DNA from: Paenibacillus borealis
Lineage (GTDB): Bacteria; Bacillota; Bacilli; Paenibacillales; Paenibacillaceae
Assembly (NCBI RefSeq): GCF_000758665.1
Contig: NZ_CP009285.1
Span: 6,386,001-6,450,000 of the forward strand
DNA: 64,000 bases
Direction: 5' to 3'
Shown in pieces: positions 8,604 through 19,347 of the stretch (position 1 is the stretch's first letter; the number at the start of each line of letters is the position of its first letter). Below the pieces are notes generated by a model. The model was not told where the DNA came from, did not search any database, and saw only the letters and a program-made list of their open reading frames with translations. A program made the position numbers and the translations under genes.

Positions 8604-10205
8604 TTGAGGAAACAGACCTTTATACAAGGAACATTAATCCTGTTATTTGCAGGCATTATTAACCGGATGCTTGGTTTTATTCCCCGGATTGCCTTGCCGC
8701 GGATCATCGGTGCCGAAGGAGTTGGACTATATCAGCTCGGATATCCGTTCTTTATTGTGCTGGTGACTGTCATTACCGGCGGGATCCCGCTGGCAATCGC
8801 CAAAATGGTTGCTGAAGCAGAAGGAGAGAACCGTCCGGAGCAGTCCCGCAAAATCCTGCATACGGGCCTCGCGCTCAGCCTGACGCTGGGTATTTTGTTC
8901 ACCATTGTAGCTCTGCTCAGCGCCTCTTGGGTATCCAGTGTTATTCTGACCGACCGGCGGGTCTATTACACCTTTGTCAGCATGACCCCAATGATCGCAA
9001 TCGTTGCCGTTTCGTCCATCTACCGCGGATATTTCCAGGGAAGGCAGAATATGCTGCCCTCGGCGTTTTCCTCTGTGCTGGAATCAGTCATCCGAATCTT
9101 CTTCATGCTCTGGTTTTCGTGGCTGCTGCTCCCAAAAGGAATCGCTTTTGCGGCGGCAGGTGCGATGCTGGGCGTAACTGTCGGTGAAATTGGCGGAATG
9201 ATGGCCCTGCTGCTGCAATATTATTATATCGTCAAAAAGGACAAGAATGCGGATCCTCCTGCTGACGGCACGGCAGTTTCCGGTAGTGCTGCAGAGTCCG
9301 GAGATCAACCGCAGAGGCCGCCCGACGCCGTGCTTAAGCGGCTGATCGGCATTTCTGTACCTGTGACAGCCGGGCGGCTGATCGGTTCCTTCTCGTATCT
9401 GCTCGAATCCATTATTACCGTGCGCAGCCTTGCACTTGCCGGAATAGCTGCTGCAGCCGCAACTGCACAATATGGTTCCCTGCAGGGAATGGTCATCCCG
9501 CTGCTGCTGCTGCCGGGTGTCCTCAGCTCCTCGCTGGCCGTGTCCCTCGTCCCTTCCTTATCCGAGGCAGCTGCCCGAAATGACCTGCCCACGATTCATA
9601 AAAGAATGCATCAGGCCTTGCGGCTGGCGATGGTCACCGGTGCCCCGTTTGCTGCTGTTATGTACGTTCTTGCCGTACCGTTATGTACAATGATGTACGG
9701 CAATGCAGCGGATACGGCACCTATGCTGCGGATGATGGCGCCGTTCGCTTTATTCCTCTATGTTCAGGCTCCGCTGCAGGTTGCCCTTCAGGCAATGGAC
9801 CGCCCGGGCAAGGCACTGATCAATACGCTGATTGGTGCAGTCGTCAAGATTCTGCTGATCCTGCTGCTCGCCTCCCGGCCGGAGTACGGGATACAAGGAG
9901 CCATCGTCGCCATTATTGTCAACAGCCTCCTCGTAACCATGCTGCATGGATACAGTGTTATCCGGCTCACAGCCATGTCCTTAAGATGGTCGGATCCGGT
10001 CAAAATCATAGCGGCTACGATCATCATGGCCGCTGGAATGTCGTATGTCTACACCTCAGTTCCCGTCTCCCCGTCACAGTGGATACAGTTTCTGGCTGCC
10101 GCTGCCTGCGGGATGGGAGTGTACTTTAGCATCTGCCTGTTATCCGGGCTGATCTCCAGGCGTGATCTGGAGCGTGTGCCCTTCTTCAAACGCTGGCGCA
10201 ATTAG
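8604..10205 (+). CDS. spoVB: Stage V sporulation protein B, MOP-superfamily flippase
   Basis: Polytopic membrane protein (533 residues, about 14 hydrophobic segments) of the polysaccharide-transporter branch of the MOP/MATE superfamily. SpoVB is needed for spore cortex synthesis and is thought to flip a lipid-linked cell-wall precursor. The N-terminal block GTLILLFAGIINRMLGFIPRIALPRIIGAEGVGLYQL is written here only by its key parts GIINRMLGF and RIIGAEGVGLYQ. TTG start with GAAGGAG 6 nt upstream. It is divergent from comN. A Gly/Ser/Ala-rich cytoplasmic loop near residues 213-232 interrupts an otherwise hydrophobic protein. Confidence 0.93.
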   Translation: MRKQTFIQGTLILLFAGIINRMLGFIPRIALPRIIGAEGVGLYQLGYPFFIVLVTVITGGIPLAIAKMVAEAEGENRPEQSRKILHTGLALSLTLGILFTIVALLSASWVSSVILTDRRVYYTFVSMTPMIAIVAVSSIYRGYFQGRQNMLPSAFSSVLESVIRIFFMLWFSWLLLPKGIAFAAAGAMLGVTVGEIGGMMALLLQYYYIVKKDKNADPPADGTAVSGSAAESGDQPQRPPDAVLKRLIGISVPVTAGRLIGSFSYLLESIITVRSLALAGIAAAAATAQYGSLQGMVIPLLLLPGVLSSSLAVSLVPSLSEAAARNDLPTIHKRMHQALRLAMVTGAPFAAVMYVLAVPLCTMMYGNAADTAPMLRMMAPFALFLYVQAPLQVALQAMDRPGKALINTLIGAVVKILLILLLASRPEYGIQGAIVAIIVNSLLVTMLHGYSVIRLTAMSLRWSDPVKIIAATIIMAAGMSYVYTSVPVSPSQWIQFLAAAACGMGVYFSICLLSGLISRRDLERVPFFKRWRN

Positions 10206-10208
10206 TGG

Positions 10209-11048
10209 TTACCGGCGGCTGATCGGGTCAATATAAATCTGCCCTTTATGATCAATCGAGCATAGGAAGACATCGCGGAAATCGGAGACGCCCTTCTGAC
10301 GGATCTGCGTTCTAAGCCAAAATCTGTTCTTGCCGATCATCTCCAGGTTGCCGTCCTGCACCTTCCCGTCCATAATCAGCGGGATCGGCAGCCCCTCGTA
10401 GCGGATTTTATGCTTCGGAAGCTTAACTTTACCGGAACTGTCCGATTTGCCCGATTTTTTTGAGTTGTCTGATTTGTTTGATTTGTCTGACTTATCTGAA
10501 CCTCCGGAGCTCTCCTGGCCTCCGCTGTTCTGCTCTTTCTGCTCAGCGCTTGAACTGCTGTTTCCGGTCTGATTGGACGAGGATACACCTTTATTCTTCT
10601 CAATCACGGTGAGCTGCCCGCTTGTTTCAAGAATGGCAAACTCTACATCTGCCGGACTGTCTATGTTCTGCCCGCGCAGCTGCAGCAGCAGATCATCAAT
10701 GTTATATCTTTGTTTACGCATTTCGCCCCGGTGGAGCTTACCGTCCGAGATGAGGATACTCGGCTTGCCATCCACCAGCAGGCGCAGCTTCCGGCTCTTC
10801 AGACTAAGCTGTGCGACCAATACCTGAATCAGAACCAGTGTTGCCATAGGCACGAACCCGTCATAGATGGGCCGCTCGATATCTTCAATTACAAACACAG
10901 CGATCTCAGCAATCATTATGGAAATCGTGAGGTCAAAAACAGACAATTTGCCGATCTCCCGTTTGCCCATGATCCGCATACTCAGGAAAATGAAGATATA
11001 CATCAGCACGGTCAGAAAGATGTGGGCAGTAATATGCTGGAACAACAT
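10209..11048 (-). CDS. YetF/DUF421-family membrane protein (YrbG-like) with a low-complexity linker
   Basis: Three membrane segments (residues ~10-85) then a soluble DUF421/YetF domain, as in B. subtilis YrbG, which has the same neighbours. GKREIGKLSVFDL and YNIDDLLLQLR are typical of the family. Residues 154-207 are an inserted Ser/Lys/Asp/Gln-rich stretch made of SDKSDKSNKSDNS-like units; the conserved C-terminal part (HKIRYEGLPIPLIMDGKV) resumes after it. ATG at 11048 follows AAGGGGAG; an upstream in-frame ATG at 11144 has no such site. 279 residues, against roughly 220 usual. Role unknown; YetF proteins are linked to the spore envelope and germination. Confidence 0.85.
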   Translation of the reverse strand: MLFQHITAHIFLTVLMYIFIFLSMRIMGKREIGKLSVFDLTISIMIAEIAVFVIEDIERPIYDGFVPMATLVLIQVLVAQLSLKSRKLRLLVDGKPSILISDGKLHRGEMRKQRYNIDDLLLQLRGQNIDSPADVEFAILETSGQLTVIEKNKGVSSSNQTGNSSSSAEQKEQNSGGQESSGGSDKSDKSNKSDNSKKSGKSDSSGKVKLPKHKIRYEGLPIPLIMDGKVQDGNLEMIGKNRFWLRTQIRQKGVSDFRDVFLCSIDHKGQIYIDPISRR

Positions 11049-11302
11049 ATTCTCTTCGCTCCCCTTCCGCTTCTCACCCGGCGGCTTATGACCGTACGGG
11101 CGGAGTAATGTACCCCTATTCTGACCTGCCTGCCAAGGGAACATTCGGAAGCCTGCTGATTAATTACTGGTAAAAGTCCAGTCTGCCATTCTTGTACTAT
11201 TGGGGCAAGCCTTCCCATACAATAATTAGTACCAGCTCAAAGCACAGGAAGTATCGCAAACAAAGAGGGCAAGTGCTGACAAAACTTTTAGGAGGTTTTA
11301 CC

Positions 11303-11695
11303 ATGTCGTTAATCAGGCGTCTATTCTCATGGAAAATATCTAGTCCTGTATTATCGGGTTTATGCCGGTCGTTCCTGTGGATGCTGCTGGGCGCGTTCGT
11401 CCTCTCCCTGTTGCTCTGGGGCAGCGGACTGCAGGAACAGGATCTGACCATGTACACCTATATTGTACACGGCATAGCTGCCGCTTTCGGAGGTTTGACT
11501 GCAGGGAGCCGGGCTTCAAGTAAAGGCTGGTATCAGGGAGGTCTCACTGGTGCATTCTATGGATTGATTGTTCTGCTGATCGGATTTTTGGCTCTGGACA
11601 GCGCACCCGAAGGGATTGATTTCCTGTGGGTGCTTGCTGCAGCAGGCATTGGTGCACTCGGGGGAATATTTGGGGTTAATTTGCAAAAATCCTAA
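11303..11695 (+). CDS. TIGR04086-type small membrane protein (YrzE-like)
   Basis: 130-residue protein with four predicted membrane segments and little else. It corresponds in size, topology and position (between the YrbG-like and yajC genes) to B. subtilis YrzE, whose function is unknown. ATG at 11303 has TAGGAGG 7 nt upstream; the longer open frame from 11192 has no site and a non-membrane leader, so it was not used. It is expressed away from the YrbG-like gene. Confidence 0.8.
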   Translation: MSLIRRLFSWKISSPVLSGLCRSFLWMLLGAFVLSLLLWGSGLQEQDLTMYTYIVHGIAAAFGGLTAGSRASSKGWYQGGLTGAFYGLIVLLIGFLALDSAPEGIDFLWVLAAAGIGALGGIFGVNLQKS

Positions 11696-11791
11696 TTAAT
11701 ATAATTTTTCGAAAATTGAAACCTCCCCTTGAAAATATGTTAAACTGAGTTCATCTGACTTCATATGAGGGATTTATCAAGGAGGCTTCGA

Positions 11792-11815
11792 ATGCTTTGC
11801 TTTACCAGTCCATGA
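11792..11815 (+). CDS. Seven-codon mini-ORF overlapping the PAP2 gene
   Basis: ATG CTT TGC TTT ACC AGT CCA TGA encodes MLCFTSP and has GGAGG 6 nt upstream, a better-placed start than the TTG of the PAP2 gene. Its stop overlaps an in-frame ATG of the PAP2 gene as ATGA at 11812-11815. It may couple translation to the phosphatase gene or be chance. Seen in sequence; function inferred. Confidence 0.35.
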   Translation: MLCFTSP

Positions 11816-12636
11816 ATCTTGTAGTTGTGTACACCGTTGCCATTGTAGTGGTATTGATTTGGATCGGTGCCCGGCGCAATCCGCTGATGGCTCTAGTTGA
11901 AATCGGGAGAGAGCTCCTGCGCTCCTATAAATTCACACTAATCGTTATAGGAATGTTCAGCGTGCTTGCTCTGAATAAATATGAGCTGCAGATCGAGCGT
12001 AAGATGCATCTGACCTCGGATTACACAGCCTTTGTCTTTGGTCTTGAGGGCCATTTTGTCAGACATGTGCAAGAGCTGTTCTATACGCCTTGGCTGACCC
12101 CAATCATTGTCTTCTTCTATATTTTCATGCTGCAATCGGTGCTCGCCGCCTCGCTCGGAGTCTATCTGCTGGATAAGAACCGCGTGATGCTATATGCGAC
12201 CTGCTACACGATCATGATCACCTACGCCATTGCCATTCCATTCTATCTGTATTTTCCGGTAAACGAAGTGTGGTCCTATTTGCCCGCAGGGGTGCGGTTT
12301 ACCATGCTGGATGTTTTTCCGAAGTTCGAACAGGAGTACCGGCCGCTATCCGGCCTGAACAACTGCTTCCCCAGCCTGCATACGGCCATTTCTGTATCCA
12401 TGGCGCTGCTGGCCTACCGCTCCGGCAACCGCCGCTGGATGGTAATTAGTACAATCTCGGCCGTTACTATCGTATTCGGCATCTTCTATCTCGGCATCCA
12501 CTGGCTGACCGATATGCTCGGCGGCACTTTGCTGGCTGTCCTGTCCACAACTGTCGCCGTACAGCTTGCCAAACTCACCCTGCGCAGCGGGGAAGAGAGA
12601 CTGCGGGTACGCAGCCGGGCAACGAATGTCCGTTAA
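11797..12636 (+). CDS. PAP2-family membrane phosphatase/phosphotransferase
   Basis: Polytopic lipid phosphatase or inositolphosphotransferase-like protein of 279 residues with about six membrane segments. The PAP2 motifs are FPSLHTAISVSM (motif C2, catalytic His) and GIHWLTDMLGG (motif C3, catalytic His and Asp); motif C1 is weak, as in the Aur1/inositolphosphotransferase-like subgroup. Start is either TTG at 11797 (GGAGG 11 nt upstream) or ATG at 11812, which forms an ATGA overlap with a 7-codon mini-ORF. Substrate unknown; undecaprenyl- or phosphatidyl-lipid is a family-based guess. It ends at a strong terminator. Confidence 0.85.
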   Translation: MLYQSMNLVVVYTVAIVVVLIWIGARRNPLMALVEIGRELLRSYKFTLIVIGMFSVLALNKYELQIERKMHLTSDYTAFVFGLEGHFVRHVQELFYTPWLTPIIVFFYIFMLQSVLAASLGVYLLDKNRVMLYATCYTIMITYAIAIPFYLYFPVNEVWSYLPAGVRFTMLDVFPKFEQEYRPLSGLNNCFPSLHTAISVSMALLAYRSGNRRWMVISTISAVTIVFGIFYLGIHWLTDMLGGTLLAVLSTTVAVQLAKLTLRSGEERLRVRSRATNVR

Positions 12637-12673
12637 CGTTAACACCAGATCCCGAACCTTATAAATGTACAAA

Positions 12674-12710
12674 AAAAATCGGCGTTCTCTTACGAGAGAC
12701 GCCGATTTTT
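12674..12710. terminator. Bidirectional terminator between PAP2 gene and yajC
   Basis: Hairpin AAATCGGCGT(T)CTC / GAGACGCCGATTT with flanking A and T tracts between the convergent PAP2 and yajC genes. Confidence 0.9.
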
Positions 12711-12731
12711 ATGTAATTTGGTGCAGACAAA

Positions 12732-13046
12732 TCAATCCTTGTCTTCTACTTCCACTACAGCGTGACTGATCGAACCCCGGTCAAAGGTTAATCGGGTCAC
12801 GTCATTAACCCGCAATACAACGATGTCATCCGAAATCTCCATGATTGTTCCGTGAAGACCCCCGATAGTAACTACCTTATCGCCTTTTTTCAAAGACTTG
12901 AGCATTCCGTTGCGTGCTTTGGTTTTCTTCTGCTGCGGACGAATCAGCAGGAAGTAGAAAACAACAAACATAAGTACAAATGGACCTACCAGGCCAAGGA
13001 TGCTGCCTCCCCCGCCTGAAGCTGCTGCCAGTTGAAATTGTGACAT
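12732..13046 (-). CDS. yajC: Preprotein translocase subunit YajC
   Basis: Small single-span membrane protein (104 residues) associated with SecDF. It shows the family pattern: hydrophobic segment then FLLIRPQQKKTKARNGMLKSL and KGDKVVTIGGLHGTI (key parts RPQQK and GDKVVTIGG). ATG start behind a GGGGGA run. It is the last gene of the queA-tgt-yajC unit, an arrangement widely conserved in bacteria. Confidence 0.95.
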   Translation of the reverse strand: MSQFQLAAASGGGGSILGLVGPFVLMFVVFYFLLIRPQQKKTKARNGMLKSLKKGDKVVTIGGLHGTIMEISDDIVVLRVNDVTRLTFDRGSISHAVVEVEDKD

Positions 13047-13091
13047 ATCATTCCCCCCTTTCCAAAAACTTTAACACATCACTCAGTACTT

Positions 13092-14249
<1,158 letters not shown>

Positions 14250-15278
14250 TTAATAAATGAACATTGCATCGCCAAAGCTGAAGAACCGGTACTGCTGCTT
14301 AATCGCTTCTTCATAGGCGGCGAGAATATGCTCCCGGCCGGCTAAAGCGCTCACCAGCATGACCAAAGTTGACTTCGGCAGATGGAAATTAGTAATCAGT
14401 GCATTGACGACAGTGAATTCGTAGCCGGGATAGATAAAAATATCCGTCCAGCCGCTTGATGCCTTCAGCGGTTCGCCCGCCGCTTGTCTTCCCGCCGTCT
14501 CAAGGGTCCGGCAGGAGGTGGTGCCGACAGCGATAATTCTTCCGCCTCTGGCTCTCGCGGCGTTCAGCATATCTGCCGTCTCTTGGGATAATTCGTAATA
14601 TTCGGCATGCATCACATGCTCTTCCACCGTTTCTACAGACATCGGACGGAATGTGCCAAGACCTACGTGCAGGGTAATATAAGCGATATTCACGCCGATC
14701 GCTGCAATCTGCTCCAGCAGTTCTTTGGTGAAATGCAGTCCGGCCGTCGGCGCAGCCGCCGATCCTTCATGCCGCGCATAGACCGTCTGATAACGTTCAC
14801 GGTCACTCAGAGTTTCCTTGATGTACGGGGGAAGCGGCATCGATCCGAGCCTGTCCAGAATCTCCTGGAAGATTCCCTGATAGATGAAGCGCAGCGTCCG
14901 GCCGCCCATATCCGCTTCATCCTCTATTACGGCACGAAGCTCTTCGCTGAAGATAATCACAGCTCCGGTCTTCAGCTTCTTGCCGGGCTTGACCAGCGCT
15001 TCCCAGCGGTCTTCACCAAGATTCTTCAGCAGCAGAACCTCTGCCTTGGCTCCGGTATCTTCTTTGACACCGAACAGTCTGGCAGGGATAACCCTCGTAT
15101 CATTCAGTACCAGTGTATCTCCGGGACGGAATTGCTGCAGTATATCTGTGAAATGTCCGTGTTCCAGTTGACCGTTCTCTTTGTTTACGAGCAGCAGTCT
15201 GGATGAACTGCGGTCCGCAAGCGGAGTCTGGGCAATCAGTTCCTCGGGTAAATTGAAATCATAATTGTCTACATTCAT
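14250..15278 (-). CDS. queA: S-adenosylmethionine:tRNA ribosyltransferase-isomerase
   Basis: Turns preQ1-34 tRNA into epoxyqueuosine tRNA using SAM. 342 residues; family blocks [13 protein letters not shown] at the N-terminus, [15 protein letters not shown], and [11 protein letters not shown] and [10 protein letters not shown] in the middle are all present. Operon queA-tgt-yajC. ATG with only a weak AGGAAT site, at long spacing, so translation may be coupled to the preceding SpoIID-type gene, whose stop lies 9 nt upstream. Confidence 0.97.
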   Translation of the reverse strand: MNVDNYDFNLPEELIAQTPLADRSSSRLLLVNKENGQLEHGHFTDILQQFRPGDTLVLNDTRVIPARLFGVKEDTGAKAEVLLLKNLGEDRWEALVKPGKKLKTGAVIIFSEELRAVIEDEADMGGRTLRFIYQGIFQEILDRLGSMPLPPYIKETLSDRERYQTVYARHEGSAAAPTAGLHFTKELLEQIAAIGVNIAYITLHVGLGTFRPMSVETVEEHVMHAEYYELSQETADMLNAARARGGRIIAVGTTSCRTLETAGRQAAGEPLKASSGWTDIFIYPGYEFTVVNALITNFHLPKSTLVMLVSALAGREHILAAYEEAIKQQYRFFSFGDAMFIY

Positions 15279-15287
15279 GATGGGTCT

Positions 15288-17390
15288 TCATTCCTTAACT
15301 ATAGTAACGTTATTAAAATAGTGTTGCAATATTTGACGATAATCATACCCGTTATCCGCCATGCCCTTTACGCCCCATTGGGACATGCCCAGGCCGTGCC
15401 CGTTGCCCCAGCCGATGAAGTAGAATCCGGGGCTGCTGGTGACCACTCTGGAGGATTGATTAGCGCCCATAACTACGGTTCCGCTGCCATTTGCAGTCAC
15501 TTTGCCGGATGCAGAGAGCACGCCGGCGCTTGCCACACTGCCGATAGTGGCTGTAGAGCCGTCAGCGCCTAGTACAGTATAACTGCCTGCAGGCACAATA
15601 TCAAACAAAGTACTAGGCAATCCGCCAAAGGAAGAGCGGAATAAATCCGGGTATTTCACCTGCAGAATCTGGCCGTTCGCCTTGACCTCCACCGCTCTCC
15701 CGGAAGGGCCGCGCTTAGTAACCTGGAGACTGGTTATGGAAGAAGGAAGAGCATTGCTTGTTTTGCCGGACAGGCTTTTGAGCAGCTCTGCCGAGGAATA
15801 AGGCCCTTTGATCCAGCTATAGCTGCCGGATTCATAGACCTGACCCAGTACTACGGCGTTATCGCCGGGGTTCAGCTTGCCTGCGGGAGTAACACTGCTC
15901 TCAATAATAGGCAAAGGCCGGATGTTAACATCCTTGGTAGTTGCCGTAGCCAGCGGAAGTCCTGCCGCTGTTGTATTCCCGGTCAATTTGATATTGTCTT
16001 CACGGGCATATCCGGAAATACCGCTGTCCAGCAGTACATAATACCACTTCTTAGATGAAGCAACTGCCGCACTATCCTCGGGGCTGGCTACACTGACGAA
16101 GGTATCGCCGCCGTTGTTCCATACTTCAGACGGATCTGCGGTTACGCCGCCGCCGTTAGAGGAGAATACAGCTTCTACTACTTTGCCGCCGCTCATCAGC
16201 ACTTCGCCTGCGGTAGCATCCACAGCCTTAGTAATGACAGGAGCTTCAGCGGTGATGCCGTTATATACCTGACTTAGCGTGGTGTCGACAACATTGGCTA
16301 CATCAAAGCGGTTGCCTTGGGCCAGCGCATAGCTGCGGGCTGCGACCGCCTGGGCTTTGAGCGCTTCTTCCGGCCAGCCGGATGAAACTTCCCCTCCGAC
16401 AACCGCATACAGATATTGCTCCAGCGGCACCAAGTTGATTACAGACAATGAACCGTTCAGATTGCCCAGCTCCAGATTGCCGCGGTAAGTGCGCTTGGAT
16501 CTCTCCGTAAGCAGTATACCCTTCTCATTACCGGCGGCCGTGAACTTCGCGTCGCTTCCGGACAATAGATAATGGAAGGCCTGAACTTCACTGCTGAAGT
16601 CAAGTCCCGCATCCATCCGGATAATTAGTCCCGCAGTACCTGCCGCCACCGGCGACAGAACTAGCTGCGGAAGCAGTGTAGCTGCTGAGGCAGAGACCGC
16701 TGCAAGATCACTGTCGCTTGCCGCTTCGCCTGCCCAAACCTCAGTCCGTGCACTGCCGTCCGTTCCGGACACGAATACCGGCCAGGCGTCGAACCCTGCA
16801 GCGGTAAGGCTGCCGACAACCGCCTGTGCTTCCTCCAGCGTCGCGTAGGAGCCTGCGGACAGATGTTTGGTCCCGGCAACCGCCGGGGTCTGTCCTTCCG
16901 GAAAGCTTAATCCGGCTTTCATTACAGAGGTCAGCCCGGATTTGGCAGCAGCTTCACTGGCATAGCTTCCAGTGTATAGCTGATACACCTTGGCTCCGCC
17001 CCGAGATGCCATGAACAGCTGGGGTTTATCGGAGGTAGCCTGCAGCTTCTTGGCTGCATCCGCCGCCACCTGCCAGGTTGGCGTTTCCAGCACCTTTACC
17101 CGGTAACCGTCCAGACTGACGCGGACTTTGTTCTGCGCTGGAACCGACAGCAGAGGTGTTCCCGCCTGCGAGAGCAGGCTGAATCCCAAATCGGACTGCA
17201 GTGTGACCAGCGGTACAGTAGATTTATATTTGCTGCCAATATCGGCATAAAGTGCAACCCGGATCGTCCCGCCGGAATCGGCGTGAGTGGTGCCTGCTGG
17301 AGTCAGAACGCTGGCTGCAGCAAGCAGCGCCGCCAGTGCCCCCCGTCCCAGCAGCCCTTTCCCCGTTTCTTTCCACTTGGCAAGGTTCAT
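15288..17390 (-). CDS. SpoIID/LytB-domain secreted protein with SPOR-like repeats
   Basis: Exported protein of 700 residues: signal peptide (residues 1-37, cleavage near THA), two SPOR-like peptidoglycan-binding stretches (~105-160 and ~172-222), then the SpoIID lytic-transglycosylase-type domain. The domain core VPLEQYLYAVVGGEV (322-335) contains Glu334, which matches the catalytic Glu of SpoIID, followed by WPEEALKAQAVAARSYAL; the C-terminal signature GWGNGHGLGMSQWG is at the end. An SH3-like insert is likely near 490-540. ATG with TTTAGGAGG 7 nt upstream. It is longer than SpoIID itself and carries amidase-enhancer LytB features; it may act in sporulation or general wall growth. It is a Paenibacillus-type addition to the queA operon. 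Confidence 0.87.
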   Translation of the reverse strand: MNLAKWKETGKGLLGRGALAALLAAASVLTPAGTTHADSGGTIRVALYADIGSKYKSTVPLVTLQSDLGFSLLSQAGTPLLSVPAQNKVRVSLDGYRVKVLETPTWQVAADAAKKLQATSDKPQLFMASRGGAKVYQLYTGSYASEAAAKSGLTSVMKAGLSFPEGQTPAVAGTKHLSAGSYATLEEAQAVVGSLTAAGFDAWPVFVSGTDGSARTEVWAGEAASDSDLAAVSASAATLLPQLVLSPVAAGTAGLIIRMDAGLDFSSEVQAFHYLLSGSDAKFTAAGNEKGILLTERSKRTYRGNLELGNLNGSLSVINLVPLEQYLYAVVGGEVSSGWPEEALKAQAVAARSYALAQGNRFDVANVVDTTLSQVYNGITAEAPVITKAVDATAGEVLMSGGKVVEAVFSSNGGGVTADPSEVWNNGGDTFVSVASPEDSAAVASSKKWYYVLLDSGISGYAREDNIKLTGNTTAAGLPLATATTKDVNIRPLPIIESSVTPAGKLNPGDNAVVLGQVYESGSYSWIKGPYSSAELLKSLSGKTSNALPSSITSLQVTKRGPSGRAVEVKANGQILQVKYPDLFRSSFGGLPSTLFDIVPAGSYTVLGADGSTATIGSVASAGVLSASGKVTANGSGTVVMGANQSSRVVTSSPGFYFIGWGNGHGLGMSQWGVKGMADNGYDYRQILQHYFNNVTIVKE

Positions 17391-17481
17391 TGTAGGCCTC
17401 CTAAAAGTTTTGAGAGTATCTGTTTCCTGACCGGGCTTCGTTCAAATCTTGCTCCGGAATACGTGTAGGCTTAATCAGATT

Positions 17482-17652
17482 GTTGTACGTATTACAACTT
17501 TGCTTCCCGGATACCAGGGTGTTTGGACAGATTGTTGTAGGAAATACAAGATTTGTCCCAATAAACCGCTTGGCGGAAAAAAAATGCTGCATTTCATACA
17601 ACAATGTTGGATTATGGCCGAGATCATGCGGGAAATGTTGTAATATGTGCAG
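17482..17652 (+). repeat. Intergenic four-palindrome element, copy A
   Basis: Four imperfect palindromes with a GTTGTA-N5-TACAAC-type core begin near 17482, 17533, 17588 and 17636, about 50 nt apart. The segment is colinear, along its whole ~170 nt, with the reverse complement of 32861-33040 (shared stretches include CCC-GATACCAGGG and AAATGTTGTA). It fills most of the 300-nt gap between ruvB and the SpoIID-type gene; no ORF is supported there. Confidence 0.75.
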
Positions 17653-17689
17653 GATTTTATATAACATATGCTCTTCTGAACCGGCAGAC

Positions 17690-18697
17690 TCAGTTCTGCT
17701 GCGGGGGAAGCGGAAGTCCCAGATGATGATAGGCCGCAGGGGTAACGATGCGTCCGCGCGGCGTGCGCTGCAGGAAACCGATCTGCAGCAGATAAGGCTC
17801 GTATACGTCCTCGATGGTCTGGCTCTCCTCGCCTATCGTAGCAGCGATGGTATCGAGCCCGACCGGTCCGCCGCGGAAGGAGCTGATCATCGACTGCAGC
17901 ATCTTATGGTCGATGCTGTCCAGGCCCCGGGGATCTACCTGAAGCATCTTCAGCGATTCACCGGCAATCTCCGGCGTAATGATGCCGTCGCCGCGGACCT
18001 GCGCATAATCGCGCACCCGCTTCAGCAGGCGGTTGGCAATCCGCGGTGTCCCGCGGGCCCGCAGGGCAATCTCTTCAGCGGCATCGCCCAGTATCTCGAT
18101 GCCGAGCAGTTCGGCGTTGCGGGACACGATGAAGCTCAGCTCATCGATGGTGTAATACTCCAGCCGGCTGACTACGCCGAAGCGGTCGCGCAGCGGAGCG
18201 GACAGCAGCCCCGCGCGTGTCGTTGCTCCAATCAGCGTGAAGGGCGGCAGGTCCAGCCGCACCGAGCGGGCGCTTGGCCCTTTGCCGATCATAATATCCA
18301 GCGCGAAATCCTCCATCGCCGGATACATAACCTCTTCCACCGTGCGGTGCAGGCGGTGGATCTCGTCAATGAACAGCACATCGCCTTCCTGGAGGTTGGT
18401 CAGCAGCGCCGCCAGATCGCCGGGCCGCTCAATCGCCGGACCGGAAGTGGTCCGCAGATTCACACCCAGCTCGTTGGCAATAATATTGGCCAGTGTAGTC
18501 TTGCCCAGGCCCGGAGGCCCGTACAGCAGTACATGATCCAGCGCTTCGCTGCGCATCTTGGCTGCTTCTATATATATTTTCAGGTTTTCTTTAACCTGAT
18601 TCTGGCCGATGTATTCCCCCAGGTAACGGGGCCGCAGGCTTAATTCGACCGCCTGCTCGTCCATCATCAGATTTGCCGATATAATCCGGTCATCCAT
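17690..18697 (-). CDS. ruvB: Holliday junction branch migration ATPase RuvB
   Basis: Hexameric AAA+ motor that, with RuvA, drives branch migration. 335 residues with Walker A GPPGLGKT, Walker B DEIHR, sensor 1 GATTRAG and the arginine finger region SAPLRDRFG, followed by the C-terminal winged helix. ATG start. It ends the ruvC-ruvA-ruvB set, 26 nt after ruvA. Confidence 0.98.
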   Translation of the reverse strand: MDDRIISANLMMDEQAVELSLRPRYLGEYIGQNQVKENLKIYIEAAKMRSEALDHVLLYGPPGLGKTTLANIIANELGVNLRTTSGPAIERPGDLAALLTNLQEGDVLFIDEIHRLHRTVEEVMYPAMEDFALDIMIGKGPSARSVRLDLPPFTLIGATTRAGLLSAPLRDRFGVVSRLEYYTIDELSFIVSRNAELLGIEILGDAAEEIALRARGTPRIANRLLKRVRDYAQVRGDGIITPEIAGESLKMLQVDPRGLDSIDHKMLQSMISSFRGGPVGLDTIAATIGEESQTIEDVYEPYLLQIGFLQRTPRGRIVTPAAYHHLGLPLPPQQN

Positions 18698-18723
18698 TAT
18701 TCCTCACTCCGTTCTTCGGGGAC

Positions 18724-19347
18724 CTATTTGGCTATAAAGAGCAGCCCCAGCGCCTTCTTCATCAGCACGTCAACCGGTCCGGTATCCGTTCCTTCTTTCT
18801 TCATCGTCAGCCACACACGGTCCAGCTCGGTATCGGTATACCCCAGCGCCTTCAGGGCGTCCCGGGCCTCTTCCCACGGAAGTGCCTCGGCCTTGGCCTG
18901 GGCTTCAGCTGCTACTGCGAACAGCCCTGTATGCAGGGCAGCTCCGCCGAAGCCGTCCAGCTTATCCTTCAGATCCAGAATCATCCGCTGCGCCGTCTTC
19001 TTGCCGATGCCCGGCAGCTTCGTCAGGAAGGTGATATTCTCCTGATAGATGGCCGAGATCAGCTGATCCGGTGTTCCGCCGGTCAGAATGCCCAGCGCCA
19101 CACGCGGTCCGATACCCGACACTTCAATCAGCTTGCGGAACAGCTTCTGTTCCTCACGGGTCGGGAACCCGAACAGGAGCGTAGCATCCTCACGGGTCTG
19201 ATAATGAATGAAGATGGTCACCGGACCCTCCACCTTGGCAAATGCATACGGATTCGGGCAGAAGACCCGGTATCCGACGCCTTGAACATCCAGCACGACA
19301 TATTCTGATTCCAAATGTACAACCGGTCCTCTTAGGAAATCTATCAT
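18724..19347 (-). CDS. ruvA: Holliday junction DNA-binding protein RuvA
   Basis: Tetrameric protein that binds Holliday junctions and loads RuvB. 207 residues: N-terminal OB fold (MIDFLRGPVVHLE), helix-hairpin-helix pairs (VSGIGPRVALGIL and LPGIGKKTAQRMI), and the flexible-linked C-terminal domain that contacts RuvB (WEEARDALKALGY). Its ATG overlaps the ruvC stop as ATGA, so the two are translationally coupled. Confidence 0.97.
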   Translation of the reverse strand: MIDFLRGPVVHLESEYVVLDVQGVGYRVFCPNPYAFAKVEGPVTIFIHYQTREDATLLFGFPTREEQKLFRKLIEVSGIGPRVALGILTGGTPDQLISAIYQENITFLTKLPGIGKKTAQRMILDLKDKLDGFGGAALHTGLFAVAAEAQAKAEALPWEEARDALKALGYTDTELDRVWLTMKKEGTDTGPVDVLMKKALGLLFIAK

